A stretch of DNA of 64,000 nt from Strobilurus pachycystidiatus (taxonomy: Eukaryota > Basidiomycota > Agaricomycetes > Agaricales > Physalacriaceae), in the NCBI GenBank assembly GCA_019915135.1, contig JAHLMK010000023.1, forward strand, positions 62,001-126,000, read 5' to 3'. The notes beneath the pieces are model-generated. The model saw nothing but the letters and a program-made list of their open reading frames with translations, ran no database searches and was not told the DNA's origin. Positions 1-11,939 of this stretch are shown piece after piece. Position numbers and translations under genes: made by a program. The number at the start of each line of letters is the position of its first letter. The stretch's first letter is position 1.

Positions 1-1003
1 CAATCAACCCTCGTATCACGACTGTCATCTCTGCGGGGTCCTCCGGATCCGGCCAGCCTGCGATGATACAGGCAAGCTCCGTGGTTTTGGTCACCGCAGC
101 CTCGGTATCCTTTGGTACCCATTCATCAAACCAAGGGCGCAGGAAGGCAATGGCTAGTCGCGCAGATGCAACTATGGTCTCCTTCAGACGGACCTCAGCG
201 GAGTCTTGGAAATATCTTTCGGTCATCTCCTGGCAGAAGTGTCTGAAGGATGACTTCTTCCCGTCAAAGCCCCAGGCCATTCGTTCGAAAGAACAGTCGG
301 ACAACGACTGCGAGTCGCTGAGGGTCTTGTGAAGAAAGTACGACGGCATTTTGTCGACAATGGAAGCAAGACGGATGGAAGACAAGACGGATCCCATGGG
401 AATGTACCCATAAATGAGAACAGATTGTGAGTCCTGCGAGGTTTGGCGCCATCTGCCAGAGTTCCCAGGCTGCCTAGATGATACCACTGGTTAGCACCGT
501 GTCCAAGGTAACAAATCGTGATCATCATACTCAGCGGGCGTACTCCGTCGCAGGATCTCAGCGCCGGTAACTGCTCTCCCCTTCAAGGTAGTGGCATCAA
601 TGACCGCAATCTCGACGTCGTGCTTGTACCCGGTCCTATAGCGGCGCATCGCCTCCCAAATTGCCCAAGCAAAGCTGAATGAGCAGCTGATGTAGCAGGA
701 CGATTGGCGGGTTGTCCAATCCATGTGTCGTATCACATCCATGCACGTCGCCATTTCGGTCACCGGGACCGTCGGGCTGAGCAGACGTACATCTTCGAGG
801 GGGGACGAGTACTTGGCATTGAACTTTGGAGCAAGGCAGAATATGTCTTTATCGTAGGTGATTGTGGGGGAATGAGGCTTGGGGGTGTACACTCTGAAGA
901 CGAATGGGTTGATGTCGGCGAGAGTATCGAACTCGAGGGAATCATGAAATCCGACCCGAGGCAAACAGTGAGGGGAGCCGTCAAGGGTACCATCGTCAGA
1001 CAT
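1..1003 (-). CDS. DUF7587-like hypothetical protein, 3' end beyond window
   Basis: The ATG at 1003 opens a 157-codon first exon that ends with a donor at 530 (GTATGAT). A 57-nt intron (530-474) keeps phase, and the second exon stays open to the left edge, so the C-terminus is missing. The first exon has the pattern NPFVFRVYTPKPHSP, then RHMDWTTRQSS and SFSFAWAIWEAMRRY, followed by HDVEIAVIDA. The second exon holds VLIYGYIPMGSVLSSI. This order (an FRVY opening, a 'WTT..SS.yIS.SFSFAWA' core and a 'vLiYG.IP' end) is the one I associate with the basidiomycete DUF7587 family. No catalytic function is known to me. There is no signal peptide or TM segment in the visible part. Confidence 0.75.
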
Positions 1004-2123
1004 AGTGGAAGAGCGGAATGGGCGTCAAGGATCAAGCTGGAGAGCAGTTATCTGTATATATGGTCCGGGGGATCTGGACGCAATCCGATGGAACGAAACG
1101 GCCATGATTCAAATTGGCACCTTGAGGAGGGCACGTGTAGGCAGGTGTAGGCTTCACATTGACACCTGGAATGTGCATGTTTTGCACTGCGGAAACGTTC
1201 AGTTGGGCAGATCTCAAAACATGTCGGTTGTGGCACTGTTTCAACGAACCTTACGCGAGCTGATGAAGGTTGGATTCAAGTTTCAACGACACTAAGAGGT
1301 TTTGGCTCAGATTCGCTTCAGAACCGGACCGGGTGCGCCTCAACCCTGCACAACAGATAGTCGACTTGGCCGCGAAAAGATGGGACTGCGCAGTGCGGAC
1401 TGAGCCGAACTCGGAGGCGGTGATGATAACCGAGGAAAATTACGAGTGCCGTTGTTCATTATTTACATCCATTAGGGCCCTCAAACAAAGTTGCAGCAGG
1501 TTTCACCATGGTCGCATGAGCAGAACGTGCCTCTACGTGCCTCCGAGTCGCGCGTCTACTTATCGAAGTCGGAGTCTATGTGGGCCAAGGCTACGGTGGG
1601 CTATGGCCACGGGAAGAGTGGAGTGTCACTATTCTGGCAGTAGTCGGGCGCGAGAGGGTGCGAGATAGAACAAAGTAGTTGATTGAGTCTGCCTACTAGG
1701 GAATGCTAGTACGAGGCATATACTATCACTTGACCCACATAATAAAACTGTCTAGCCCTCTCCGCCCTTCAATTCAGTCTTGTAAAGCACAGACCTTCAA
1801 GTCAAGTCTACCTGGCAAAGCGTAGTCTGTAGATGGAGTCCGTGATCTGCCTACTTGGTGTTCTATGCTTGCAAAGTGCCTTCAGCTGTAATGGTTGGCC
1901 GGCTGTGAATTCATCCACCTCAAAACTCCCCATCTCGATAATCATCGAGGCGCCACTTGAAAGCCACCCATACGCGTAGACAGACACATGAACGAGCTAG
2001 TGAATGATGATAAAGCTAGACGAATCTAGGCACTCTTCTTCAGTACTAGGACGGAGAAGACAGTGGACATGAGGACTACGTGAGTATAAGTAGTCCAGTC
2101 TCAATTTCGCAGGTTTCTTTGCA
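1004..2123. other. intergenic, 1.1 kb
   Basis: Upstream region of the DUF7587-like gene. Only short ORFs without family features or plausible splice partners occur here, and I see no repeat. Confidence 0.5.
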
Positions 2124-2519
2124 ATGCTCTCAAAGATGATGTCCACAAAAGTCTCCGCTGCTACTGCTGCTGCCACAGCTTCAAGCAGTCGCCTAATTTC
2201 AGGCAATCCAACGCGAAGCGGATTCACCCCGCCACACTTCCACGACATATTTGACGCCCCAGCACGGATAGCGCAACAGGCGCCACGTCCCTTCTTACCA
2301 GGGGCGCGTCCAAAAATACCCACGTTCGGAGGAAGCAAGGCCCCGCTCACATCTCTCCCGCCGCCAATCGTCTTCGACGGTCCTTCAGGAACCCGTCCAA
2401 AATATGACACCTCGCATACTGTATTCGCTTCACTACCGCGAAACAACACAGTGGTCAGGCTCTTCGACGGCCCTTCTCGCCCTATCAGTGACTCTGACTC
2501 AAGAGCCCACAGACGGTGA
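2124..2519 (+). CDS. possible small hypothetical protein (131 aa)
   Basis: Single open frame starting with MLSKMMSTKVSAATAAATAS. It is rich in Ser/Ala at the N-terminus and Pro/Arg later, with the motif FDGPS twice (VFDGPSGTRPK and LFDGPSRPISD, about 38 residues apart). There is no signal peptide of normal form, no TM helix and no domain I recognise. The Ala/Ser-rich start with basic residues could be a mitochondrial presequence, which is inference. A longer antisense ORF covers the same DNA (1997-2722, minus), but its composition (many Arg/Gly/Cys, no motif) suggests a shadow. Existence of the gene is uncertain. Confidence 0.3.
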   Translation: MLSKMMSTKVSAATAAATASSSRLISGNPTRSGFTPPHFHDIFDAPARIAQQAPRPFLPGARPKIPTFGGSKAPLTSLPPPIVFDGPSGTRPKYDTSHTVFASLPRNNTVVRLFDGPSRPISDSDSRAHRR

Positions 2520-2762
2520 GTTCGATGATGCATGATTGTAGCGCAAGTCTGAGGCACTGGCAGCAACAAATGAGATGGACATACATTTGAGATGTGACAG
2601 ACTTCCCGTGCGGTATAATGGCGAGTGATTATCGTGGCACAAAAATTGAGACACTGACCATGCTTGTCAGATTGGATGAGAGTTCTTGGACCCCTATTGT
2701 ACAGCGCTAACATACTGTACATAGAGGAGCAAAATGATTCGGAACACCTTCAACGTATCTTA

Positions 2763-4420
2763 TTAGTCGGTAGACACAAACCATGGATCTCGTGTTTTGA
2801 TGCCGGTCTTGATGCGGGTCATTGAGGTGCGCAGGGAGCGCTTTTGGCGCTGCTTGGAGGATGAGAACATGACTAGCCACCAAGCTCTCTTTCACTTACC
2901 GACCAGAGCTTATTGTCGCTCACGACAGTCTTTAGCTGGGGTACGCCTTGCATGACCTTTTCGACATCGGCTTGTCGCAACACAAAATGAGCACCGTGCG
3001 CAGTGTGATCATCAGTATCCACTATGGTTTGTAGGCTATGGGATCGACTAAGGGCATCGATGAAGCGAGCTTGGGTCTAGAAGAATAGGTCAAAAAGAGA
3101 GAAAGAATACAACGTGCTTCGTACCAGAGGATCTTTGAAGTTTGGAATGCATACATCGAGCCGTTCTAGGTTGACGCATGATTTGCATATGGAGGTGAGT
3201 GACTCCAACTTTACGTTGCAGTTGATGAAGGCCAGCCTCTTCAGCGTATAGGCGTGGGATGCGATGAGCTGATCGATGAACGCTGCCCCAACCACGACCT
3301 GCGGTTCAGATATCCGCATTTTGAAGCAGGAAAGTGTCGAGAGCGAATGCTTGAGGTGGCCGAGGATTTCGGCTAGCATTGTTGGGACAGGAGATGCTAC
3401 GATGGAATATCGAGTATCAATGCACAGCTGACGCAGGTGATCTAAGACTGGTGGCGTTGTTGGTAAGGGCTGGGACGATTCCTGCAAAGGCGTTCGATGA
3501 GACGAAATCTGAGAGCAAGAGAAGACACACAAAAGTCGTAAAAGAAAGACTCTCCAACAAAGGTGTACACGAGAGTAGCTTGAACAGAGTGACATAGTCT
3601 ACTCGAGGGCATCCAACGACATGGAGGTTGATGAGTCCAGGAAGATTTTCCAGTGCTTGTCGAAAGACAGTCTCGTTCAAATCTGTGCAGTTCTGGGATT
3701 GTGGTCAGTGATGGATGTGGGACGGCGGAGACACACAAACATGCAGTGTCAGACTAGTCAGAGTGGCACTCAGCGACTCGGCCCACCGCGGAAGCGCGTC
3801 CATAACCGCCCACGAACTGTGATCTAGGAAGAGTGTCTGAAGAAGTCGCATTTTCGTCAGGCCCTCGACCTGGACCGGTGTAAGTTCGGAGGCTGAGACG
3901 CGCAGATCGCGCATATTCTCCCTGCTTTGGAGGCCAGGAAGCAGCGAGGGTAACACATTCGATGTACAAGTGAATGAGATCAAGTTTTGGCAGAGGAGGA
4001 GGACATTTCTGCAGTCTCGCAAGAAGATTGGGTCGTATTGATTCTTGGACGCGAGCGTGGGCACGTAACAGATGTCTGTGTGGCGTGGCGTTAACAACGA
4101 TGGAAAGGGTGAAACAGGACACATGCCGACGTGGTGGACGAATTTTGCGAGGCTTTTGGCGTTCAGCACGGCAGTGAATGGAGAGCACGGCTAAATAAGG
4201 TAAATCAAGGTTACTTGGCCGCTCGAACAAGAGGAAACGGGCTGACGGCAGGAAATTTCTTGCCCTGGCGCATCGTATACCGCAACGTCCTATACAGCCG
4301 CGGCAGAACACCGTCGTAGAACGAATGGCTGACCAGTGCGACTGAATGAAGATCATGGCCCGAAAGAAAAGAGAAAATGACTTCGAGCACGTCAAAGTTG
4401 AGGTTATCAGCGGACACCAT
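2763..4420 (-). CDS. F-box / leucine-rich repeat protein
   Basis: The start ATG at 4420 gives MVSADNLNFDVLEVIFSFL, followed by HDLHSVALVSHSFYDGVLPRLYRTLRY, a standard N-terminal F-box as found in SCF ubiquitin-ligase substrate adaptors. Downstream exons on the same strand carry irregular LRR-like repeats, for example LTKMRLLQTLFLDHSSW, LPGLINLHVVGCPRVDY and SCVNLERLDVCIP. The penultimate exon ends at a strong donor (gtaagtg). The final exon encodes a basic tail and stops at 2763-2765 (FVSTD then stop). At least five introns are needed, and those after the F-box are placed approximately. The role as an SCF adaptor is inferred from family knowledge; the target is unknown. The upstream gene is also on the minus strand, 444 bp away. 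Confidence 0.8.
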
Positions 4421-4864
4421 GATGGTCCGGTGAGAGAAACGGGACGCCGCCACCGGCAACTATGACAAAATCGGCAACTATGACGCGATGCTACCTCTGC
4501 AGCTCTGCTTTAACTATGGGTATCTTGGATTGCATTGCTATAATACGTGTAGAAAGAGTGTGAATTAATGGTCTATATACAATAATCGACGCAAGATTAG
4601 ATGCAGAGGAGAAAGCAAGAAAGTAAAATAGGTACAAAAGCAGCAAACAATGCAGCGAGACTGGTGCGAGGGTATGGATGAATTAATCGATGCAGGTATG
4701 AGGATGAGTTAAGAGCTGTGTATGTGTGTTCTGTGTGATGGACGATGAGTGATGATGGCGGAATAAAAACCATATAACCGACAAAAATACATCAAATGAG
4801 AAATGCAACAACGAAAGCAAGACTTGAGACGACAGGGAAGGAGGGAAAAAGCAGGCCGCAACCA
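4421..4864. other. intergenic, 444 bp
   Basis: Lies between the stop of the 4865-6758 gene and the F-box start. AT-rich, with stretches such as cagcaaacaatg. No further gene is visible. It must hold the F-box promoter and the 3' UTR of the neighbour. Confidence 0.6.
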
Positions 4865-6758
4865 TCATATAACCTCGGGGGTGAAGCGCGGAGCAAGCCA
4901 ATCTTTTTCGGGCTCTGGATCCATCGTTGAAACGGAGAGGCCGGTCTGGAAGGATATGGTGTCCATGGAAAGAGTGAATTCGTCCCCGCTGTAGCGAGCG
5001 TAACCCGTGAAGGGCGCGCCAATGACCGCAATGTCCACTTTTGAATACTTTGGAGGTCGTTCAGGCAAGGACTGACACAAAAGGGATGTAGCGTCCAGTG
5101 TTGGGGAGCGCGAAACGAGTAGCTTATCCTGGTGCGTGCTATTTGTCCTGGCCCGTGGCCGCATGAAAGGTTTTTCGGGATCGATATCTTCCTCATCCTC
5201 CTCCTCGTCATCGTCTTCTATCTTCCACGACCGCAGCCCCTCGTCAAATCCGAGTTCGAGCTCATATTCCTGAGGGTCAAAGAGCTCGTCCTCTTCTTCT
5301 TCGTGGACCGGGAGAAGCTTGACATCGCCCCTACCCCTCGTTCGCCTCCACCCAAGGTCCATCTTGTCGTGATTCAACTCTTCAAAGAGCTCCTCTCCAA
5401 CCTTACTCGCAGGTGGCACGTACTCGTACTCTTCCGCTGTCCAAGAGATCTGACTGAGGCGCGAGCTGGTGTACGGTGTCGCAAAACCGACATCTATATC
5501 CCCCGTTCTCGCGACAAGAGACTTGTTCTGCCATGCCCGTCTTCTGCTCCGTATCTCCAGGATGTCGTCCCTTTGTTTGATTTCGTTCTCGACATAATTC
5601 TTGTGTGTTTCCGCCATTATGAGGAGCTGTCTGAGACGAACACATAATACAGACAAGCAGTTGTATTCGTTGAGGTCGTCAGATGAAAGGCTCCGAAGAC
5701 GCCAAGGAGTTTCAGCGTAGTCGAGAAAACCTTTGGACTGGGAAGGGACGGAGAGGCTCGCCGGAGTGAAGTGGGCGATTGAAGGAGTACGTATGGAGCT
5801 ATCGTCGGTCCCCGTATCCGCGTCGTCGTACTCATGCTCGGAAGGAGACACGAGAGCGGGAGGCGGGAAGTAGCTCTCGTCGTCGCAAGAAGAGAGGGTA
5901 TACTTTGAGGTGAAGGTGTCTGAATGGGAGACGATAATGTCAACCATGGCATCCGAGGCTCGACGAAGCATGCTCTTGACGATCCATGAGTAGTAACCGC
6001 CCTCTGGAAGCCGTACTCTGAGTTCGCTAAGGACGTGGACGCGAAATGTGTCAACAAGGGTTGAACGAGCGCGTCTGCGAAGGGCCCTTGGACTCAAAGA
6101 TTGTGCGGGCGGCCAGTCTGGCTCAATCCTGACAGGAGCTTCGACTGAAGCTGGAGACGCCACACGAGTGATGGGAGCCGACAGCAAGCGATCATGGTGG
6201 GAAGGTAGAGTAACAAAGTTCCTATATGGAAAAGCGTAAGTAACTCTCTTAGATGGGACACCACGTTTGGACAACTCACGATACAAAAGACATAAGAAGC
6301 GAGCGGGTCTTCTTGTGTTTGGTGCCGACTTTGACAGTCGCTGGAGGTGAATTGAGAGACTGCTGTTGCTGCCGAGCCAGCTCTTTCTTCTGCCTTTCCC
6401 GCTCTTCCTCTCGTTCCCTCTCAGTCTGCGCACTTGACATGCCAACATCTCTCAAGACGCTTTCCAAAGCTTTGAGGCATCTGGGCGCCGCGAGCGGCCA
6501 TTCCTCAGAGCTGCCATCGACAAAGAGACAACAAATTGTTAAAGAGGTCATATTGAAAGTGATCTCCTCGATGATGCTGGGAATCCATGAGGCCTTGTCG
6601 AGTGCATGAATGAACTTTGGGGGTTCCAGATTATCGACGCTGAGGCTGCTGAGCAAGGAAGTCCATGCCAGTGGATTCTGGAGTTCTTCGGGCAGGTTCT
6701 GGTAGGTGATAGCAAAGAGCACAGTGGGATGGGTGGGGGCGAGGAGTTTTATGAGCAT
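4865..6758 (-). CDS. conserved-looking hypothetical protein, 611 aa, two exons
   Basis: Exon 1 runs from the ATG at 6758 to 6280. A 58-nt intron (6279-6222, donor gtgagt, acceptor atatag) joins in phase to exon 2, which ends at TGA 4865-4867; the two sum to 612 codons. The N-terminal part resembles a folded domain (TICCLFVDGSSEEWPLAAP) followed by a charged helix EREREEERERQKKELARQ, likely coiled coil. The middle contains an Arg-rich segment (LSPRALRRRARSTLVDTF) and a helix near YYSWIVKSMLRRASDAM. The C-terminal half has an acidic tract (EDDDEEEDEEDIDPEK). I do not recognise a family. No signal peptide or TM helix. A short upstream ORF (6781-6749) overlaps the start codon in another frame. 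Confidence 0.75.
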
Positions 6759-6781
6759 AGCTGGAGGACGGCGGCGAGCAT
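6749..6781 (-). promoter_or_regulatory. upstream ORF overlapping the main start
   Basis: A 10-codon ORF (MLAAVLQLCS, stop TAA) begins 23 nt upstream of the main ATG at 6758 and terminates inside the main coding sequence in another frame. If transcription starts upstream of 6781, ribosomes would meet this ATG first. A role in translational control is inference. Confidence 0.35.
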
Positions 6782-6972
6782 GCAGTAAGAAATGGAAGAA
6801 ATGAAAAGACCCGTTATAATTTGAAGGGGATTAAAGAAGCTGTCGTTCTAGTCAGCGCTCCGACAGCGAAGGAGGCTACGGCGTTGCGCTCACCAAAATA
6901 GCGACAGAAGGACGTTTGACTTGACTGGATCACCAAGGCTTCTAATGGTCCCGTTGGAAGCAATGGTAGGAG

Positions 6973-7176
6973 TTACAACCAGTCAAGGCGCGCCAGCAGA
7001 GAGAAACGAAAGGCAGCAGCCTCCTCGGACTGGTGCTTAAGGTAAAGAAGGTGAAAAAGGTCCAGGAGGAGCGACGCAAGTGATCTTTCAGGGGCGTCAC
7101 AAGTACTTAGTAACTTACCACACATCTGATGATTCTTCTTGTACGATTTGCCGGTCGGCCGTAAATTTCTTGCCAT
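6973..7176 (-). CDS. possible small basic protein, exon structure unclear
   Basis: A frame beginning MARNLRPTGKSYKKNHQM runs open to a stop at 6973. A perfect donor (gtaagttactaag) lies right after the first 20 codons, and a pyrimidine-rich acceptor (ttctttaccttaag) follows. The true product may therefore be a spliced form with a short basic N-terminus and a different tail. No family recognised. The location, just upstream of the 4865-6758 gene on the same strand, makes a small independent gene or a 5' exon possible. Confidence 0.3.
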   Translation of the reverse strand: MARNLRPTGKSYKKNHQMCGKLLSTCDAPERSLASLLLDLFHLLYLKHQSEEAAAFRFSLLARLDWL

Positions 7177-9341
7177 CCTCGTCGCTTGTGGGCTGTCAAT
7201 TCATTCAGCTAGACGGTTATAGAGCTCAGTCTAATCATCTAAAACACCTCTCACACTCGTATGTTTTTGGAAAAGTCTAAAGTCAACCGACGATCACCAA
7301 GACACCAGAAGAGTGTCCTTCCTTCCTTTCATCTCTAACGTCGCCACTATCCCCTCAATCGGCACTGTGTGAATTCATCCTTCCTTCCCGTGTCTCGACG
7401 CGTATGGACCGATTATCGGGTGACCGAGAGGACACCCCTCAACGCCATGACCTAGGCAACGGTCCGCCCTGACGCCCCCCGGCTCTCGACGCATCCCGAG
7501 ACAACTACTCTATGTACACGAGTGTTCGATGCCACTGCCACGCCTTGATCATCGAGTTGTACCGAGAAGGGCGCCGAAGGTTGAAAGTTGGACTGCTAAC
7601 TTACCCTTCTTTGTCGAAGGTGGCAGTGGCGTTCTTATTGGCTGCGACCGAGGCTCTAATCGCCACCTGAAAATTGATCCTAAACGCTGGCCAGACGCTG
7701 GCTACCATCCGTTAGCTCCCGATAAAACAGACCCATACTAGGCTAACATCGTCAGCGCGAGGAGGCAGTCAGTGTCCTTTCCGGACACACTCAAGGCGTT
7801 CGTGGGTGGCACTGCGAAGTGCATGCGCCGCGACCTGGCCGCGACACGCGGCGGAAAATGACAGCTCGAACTTCGAATTGCAGGAAACGCGATCACGTGC
7901 AAGCCGTAACCTCAAGAGCCACTGAGTAATCATTGTCAGAAAGCCGCAGCGGTAGAGATTTCTTTGGTTTTTTTCTGCTTTGGTATGATATCTGGATGAT
8001 ACATAGTCGTATTTACATTGACAATCATGATTCATCGAAGGCTAGAAGACTGCGCCGGAGCTCGGGCCGAGCGGCTAACTCTGCTGGAGTTGCAATTGAG
8101 CGACATCAATGCCAAGTGTACATGCATGCATTAATGCCATGCGGACAAGTAATTGAAAGCTCGCCACAACTCATCGGCATCACTGCAGCGGTCGGAGGCC
8201 TTCATGACAAGGGACCCGAGTTATGAATACTTGAGTACAGTTCAGTATGCTGTCGAGGTTGCAGCGAGGTTGAGGACGTCGACTACTGGAATACTTCGGA
8301 AAAGCATTTCAGAACATCGTTAGGCGCGAAGAAGATCCAATGCGGTTAGAGGGGATCAAGATTTGTCCACAGTGTATATACCTTCTCAGCGACGAGTTTA
8401 TCTTCGGTTCGCATTGCGCAAGGCTCTCGATATTTTCCATCTTTGTTCACTGATAGTAAGTGAAAAGATATTTGAGCGCGAACCGAGCCCTGGGAACAGT
8501 CGTAGACAGACAAGAGCACACCGAGTAGTAACACTGAACAGCGTTTTGTCTCGAGCTTGAATCTCGGGTGGAGTGATCTCCATCGTTGGAGGATGGAGCG
8601 TGCGGACCGCCAAGTCCGAGGTTCGAGTGTGCTCTCACCGTAATCCAAGTGACTTGTATTATGCACCGGCACTCAATTATTTAGCCTCCGCCTTGCTCTC
8701 CCCGAGGAGATAGTCGCCCCCAGCCGCAACGCTGGCAAGTGCCAGCGTTACGAGTTCCAAAACGGTGTATCCTCCTGCGCCATATCAGGCCATCGATATT
8801 GCATGCTCGAATATAATGATAGTATGATACCGGACCGATATCTAGTACCGAAACTCCGAGAGGCGCGTGTGGGCACTGGAAGGTCTTTGAGGAGAAACGA
8901 TTCTGCGTGTGGAGTTGTTCAAAAGGGAGGTGCCACATTTTGATCGGTTCTCGGGAGTCAGGTAAGCCTCCCACTTTCGTCAATGCCTGCTGCGTTGTTC
9001 AGTATCGTTTTGACGCACCGCTTCCTCTCAGCGAGAGATGGCGGAAAAGCTTCGACTCACCACCCTTGTCTGGCCATCCGCCGCGAGTTCAGTGGACTGT
9101 TGGAAGTGATGTTGAGCGGACAAATGATAGTCCCTATTACGTTCCCACGTGTTTGTAAGGTTGGTGCGTCACCTCCAGGCGGTTATACCTAAAATGCGAA
9201 TAGGATATAAAATGGCAAAAATCATTCGCAAATCTTCCCCACCCCCAATCGCCTGTGCCTGTCTCGTCCAACTTCTGCCAGCCTTGACTCCACAAACTCA
9301 AGAGCGATTCTTCTCTGCGTCCATACTTTCTTTTCTACATC
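7177..9341. other. gene-poor stretch, 2.2 kb
   Basis: No ORF here shows family motifs, signal peptides or consistent exon chains on either strand. The right end holds the transporter promoter, with a TATAAAA at 9206-9212. I see no inverted terminal repeats. Confidence 0.5.
9206..9212 (+). promoter_or_regulatory. TATA-box candidate for the sugar transporter
   Basis: TATAAAA, 130 bp before the ATG at 9342, followed by pyrimidine-rich sequence (ttcccc, cttttct) typical of fungal transcription-start regions. Confidence 0.4.
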
Positions 9342-11534
9342 ATGGCCGATACTCCTCCAGGTACTGAAAAGTACCACGGCGGCGACACATCCCATGTACG
9401 GGCGACTTTGAAAGATGGGATCCCGCACTATATGGGCTTTACCGGCGACAGGTTTGTATGCTTCAACCTGATATTCTTCTCCGCCTAAGTCTTATTCCAG
9501 GCTTCTCACCGCCATAACGCTCACCGCTACACTTGGTGAGTACCGGCCATTTTACCAATTATGCAGTTGTCGATTGAACTCTGCATATCAGGCTTCTTGT
9601 TATTCGGCTATGACCAGGGTGTCATGTCCGGTATCATCTCCGCCGAGCAGTTCTACAGAACTTTCCCAGATCTCAATCCTGCACTTGTTGGCTCAAAGCA
9701 CTCCTCAACGATGCAAGCCTTCTATACCGCCATTTACGAAGTGGGATGTCTCGCTGGGGCAATCTTCGCTCTTCTTTATGGTAATAGATTCGGCCGCAGG
9801 CGCAACATCATGATTGGTACGTATAATCAGATAATCGTCTTCATTCGTTAAGCTAACTAGCCTTCTCACAGGCGCATTCTGGGTCATCATTGGCTCTATC
9901 ATCCAGATTACGCCCATAGCAGGGCACGTCTCTACTTTTCAGATTTCTGTGGCGTATTGTGCTAACTGTATCTTTAGGCACAAGGCAGGCCACCAGTTTG
10001 TCATTGGCCGTATCGTTACAGGTTTGCAGGTTTTCAGAACGTAATCGGCTGCATTGTGACACGTTCCAGGTTTTGGCAATGGATTGAACACTGCTACCAT
10101 CCCCAGTTGGCAGGCGGAGTGCTCGAAGGCTCATAACCGCGGCCTGCATATCTGCATTGAGGCGAGCATGATCGCCACTGGAACGGGTTCGTATACTTCG
10201 TCATCAACAAATTTACGCTCGCTAAAACCTCGTCAGTTATCGCCTATTGGATTGACTTTGGTCTGTCCTACGTGGACAGCTCTATCTCCTGGCGCCTGCC
10301 TATTGGTCTCCAGATCATCTTCGCTGTCCTCCTTATCCTTGGTATATCTCAGTTGCCCGAGTCGCCTCGTTATCTCCTCTCCACTGGCAAACACGCTGAG
10401 GGTGAGCACGTCGTCGCAGCTCTGGCCGCCGAGCCCGTCAACTCTCCCGGCACCCAGCAACAGAAGCGGATCATCATAGATGCTTTGGAATCTGTCGGGC
10501 AGCTCCAAATCAAGCATTGTTTCACCGGTGGTCCCTCTCAACACTTCAGACGTACTCTCATCGGTGCTTCCAGCCAGCTCTTCCAGCAGATTGGAGGCTG
10601 CAACGCCGTAATCTACTTCGCGTTCGTAATTCTTCACTTAATCTATTATTTGCTCATGTCATTGTTCAGACCCGTCATCTTCGAGACGTATATCGGTCTT
10701 GATCGCCAGCTAGCATTGATTCTCGGCGGTGTGAACTCAACCGTCTATGCATTGTCGGCTTTCTTTTCGTACCCAATGATTGAACGACTGGGGCGCCGCA
10801 AGATGTTCTTGTTCGGTACCGCTGGCCAGATGCTGTCCATGGTAAGGTCCGCTTTTTTCTGTCAGTTCAATCACTTATCTGCCTAGCTTCTCGCCTCTTT
10901 CTGCCTCATTCCTTACAACGTCAAGGGCGACACCAACAACTCCGCTACTTATGGCGCTGTCGTTGGATTGTTCCTGTTTTTGATTTCCTTCGGATGGTGA
11001 GTGCGGACAGCTTTTATTGCAACAGGACGACTCATGTTTTGGTATAGCACCTGGCTTGAACTGCCCTGGCTTCTTCCAGCCGAGATTACCCCCAACGCCA
11101 TCCGCACCAACGCAAACGCCATGTCTACGATGACCAATTGGCTCTGGAACTTCGCTGTCGTGATGTGGACACCGCCTATGCTTGACAGCCTTGGCGGATT
11201 CGGAACGTTCTTGTTCTTCGGCATCGTCAATGCGTGCTTCTTCCCCGTCATCTGGCTCTTCTACGTCGAGACAAAAGGGAGGTCCCTCGAAGAGATTGAC
11301 ATCATCTTCGCGAAGGCCTACACCAACAAGGAGTGGTACGTCAAGGTGGGCAACGAAATGCCCAGGCTATCCCAGAACGAAATTGAGCGTGAAGCTGCGA
11401 AATGGGGACTCTCCGGTGATCTCGAACACCGCGCAGGCTCTGCCGCGCCTTCGGTTTGGGAAGACCAAGGTGAGAAGGAAAAGCAGCAGCAGCAGCGTGA
11501 GGCTTCCGGCCGGTCCTCTCTCACTCGCGCTTGA
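9342..11534 (+). CDS. MFS sugar transporter (hexose/general substrate type)
   Basis: Plasma-membrane, 12-TM proton-coupled sugar porter of the major facilitator superfamily. The start MADTPPGTEKYHGGD is followed by about ten short exons. Family marks in order: GFLLFGYDQGVMSGI in TM1; YGNRFGRRRNIM after TM2; GRIVTG then FGNGLNTATIPSWQAE in TM4 (normally P.Y..E, here PSWQAE); LPESPRYLLSTGKHAEGE in the central loop; FQQIGGCNAVIYF in TM7; ERLGRRKMFLFG; and ETKGRSLEEIDIIF at the end of TM12. The C-terminal tail is cytosolic and Gln-rich. Introns have clean donors (gtttgt, gtgagt, gtacgt). Substrate (glucose, xylose, quinate or other) cannot be told from sequence. Confidence 0.9.
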
Positions 11535-11939
11535 GCGCTTCAATCAAACTATACCCGCGGTTACAACGCCTCAACTATGTATTCCCGGTATCGATGCATG
11601 GAGCACTACCCTGTCATCACGACAGTGCCCCCCGACCGCTGAAGAAAGCATCAATGTAATTTGCATCTAGACTTCTAGACGTGTATGTTTTTCTATAATA
11701 TCATTGCCTATGCTATCACGCTGGTCTGGCCTCCCGTAACTTGTAATACATGGCTTCGAATTCTGACAGTGAAGAGCTCTCGCTTCCAATTTGAATATTT
11801 TTTGAATAATAATGATTGAGTGGTGACACTGTGGCTGTGCGGAATTAACCTGTCCAGTGACCACGACCTTGGCCAGTCTTTGATTGGCCAAACGACGCGT
11901 TTTCCTTCCTTGCACTGGTTGACTGTCTCTAAATTCGGG
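11535..11939. other. intergenic, 405 bp
   Basis: 3' flank of the transporter and 5' flank of the small membrane protein gene. No gene or repeat seen. Confidence 0.6.

Noticed and set aside
1997..2722. 241-codon minus-strand ORF
   Set aside because: Antisense to the small plus-strand ORF; no motif, odd composition, likely a shadow.
5132..5647. 171-codon plus-strand ORF
   Set aside because: Antisense of the acidic region of the 4865-6758 gene.
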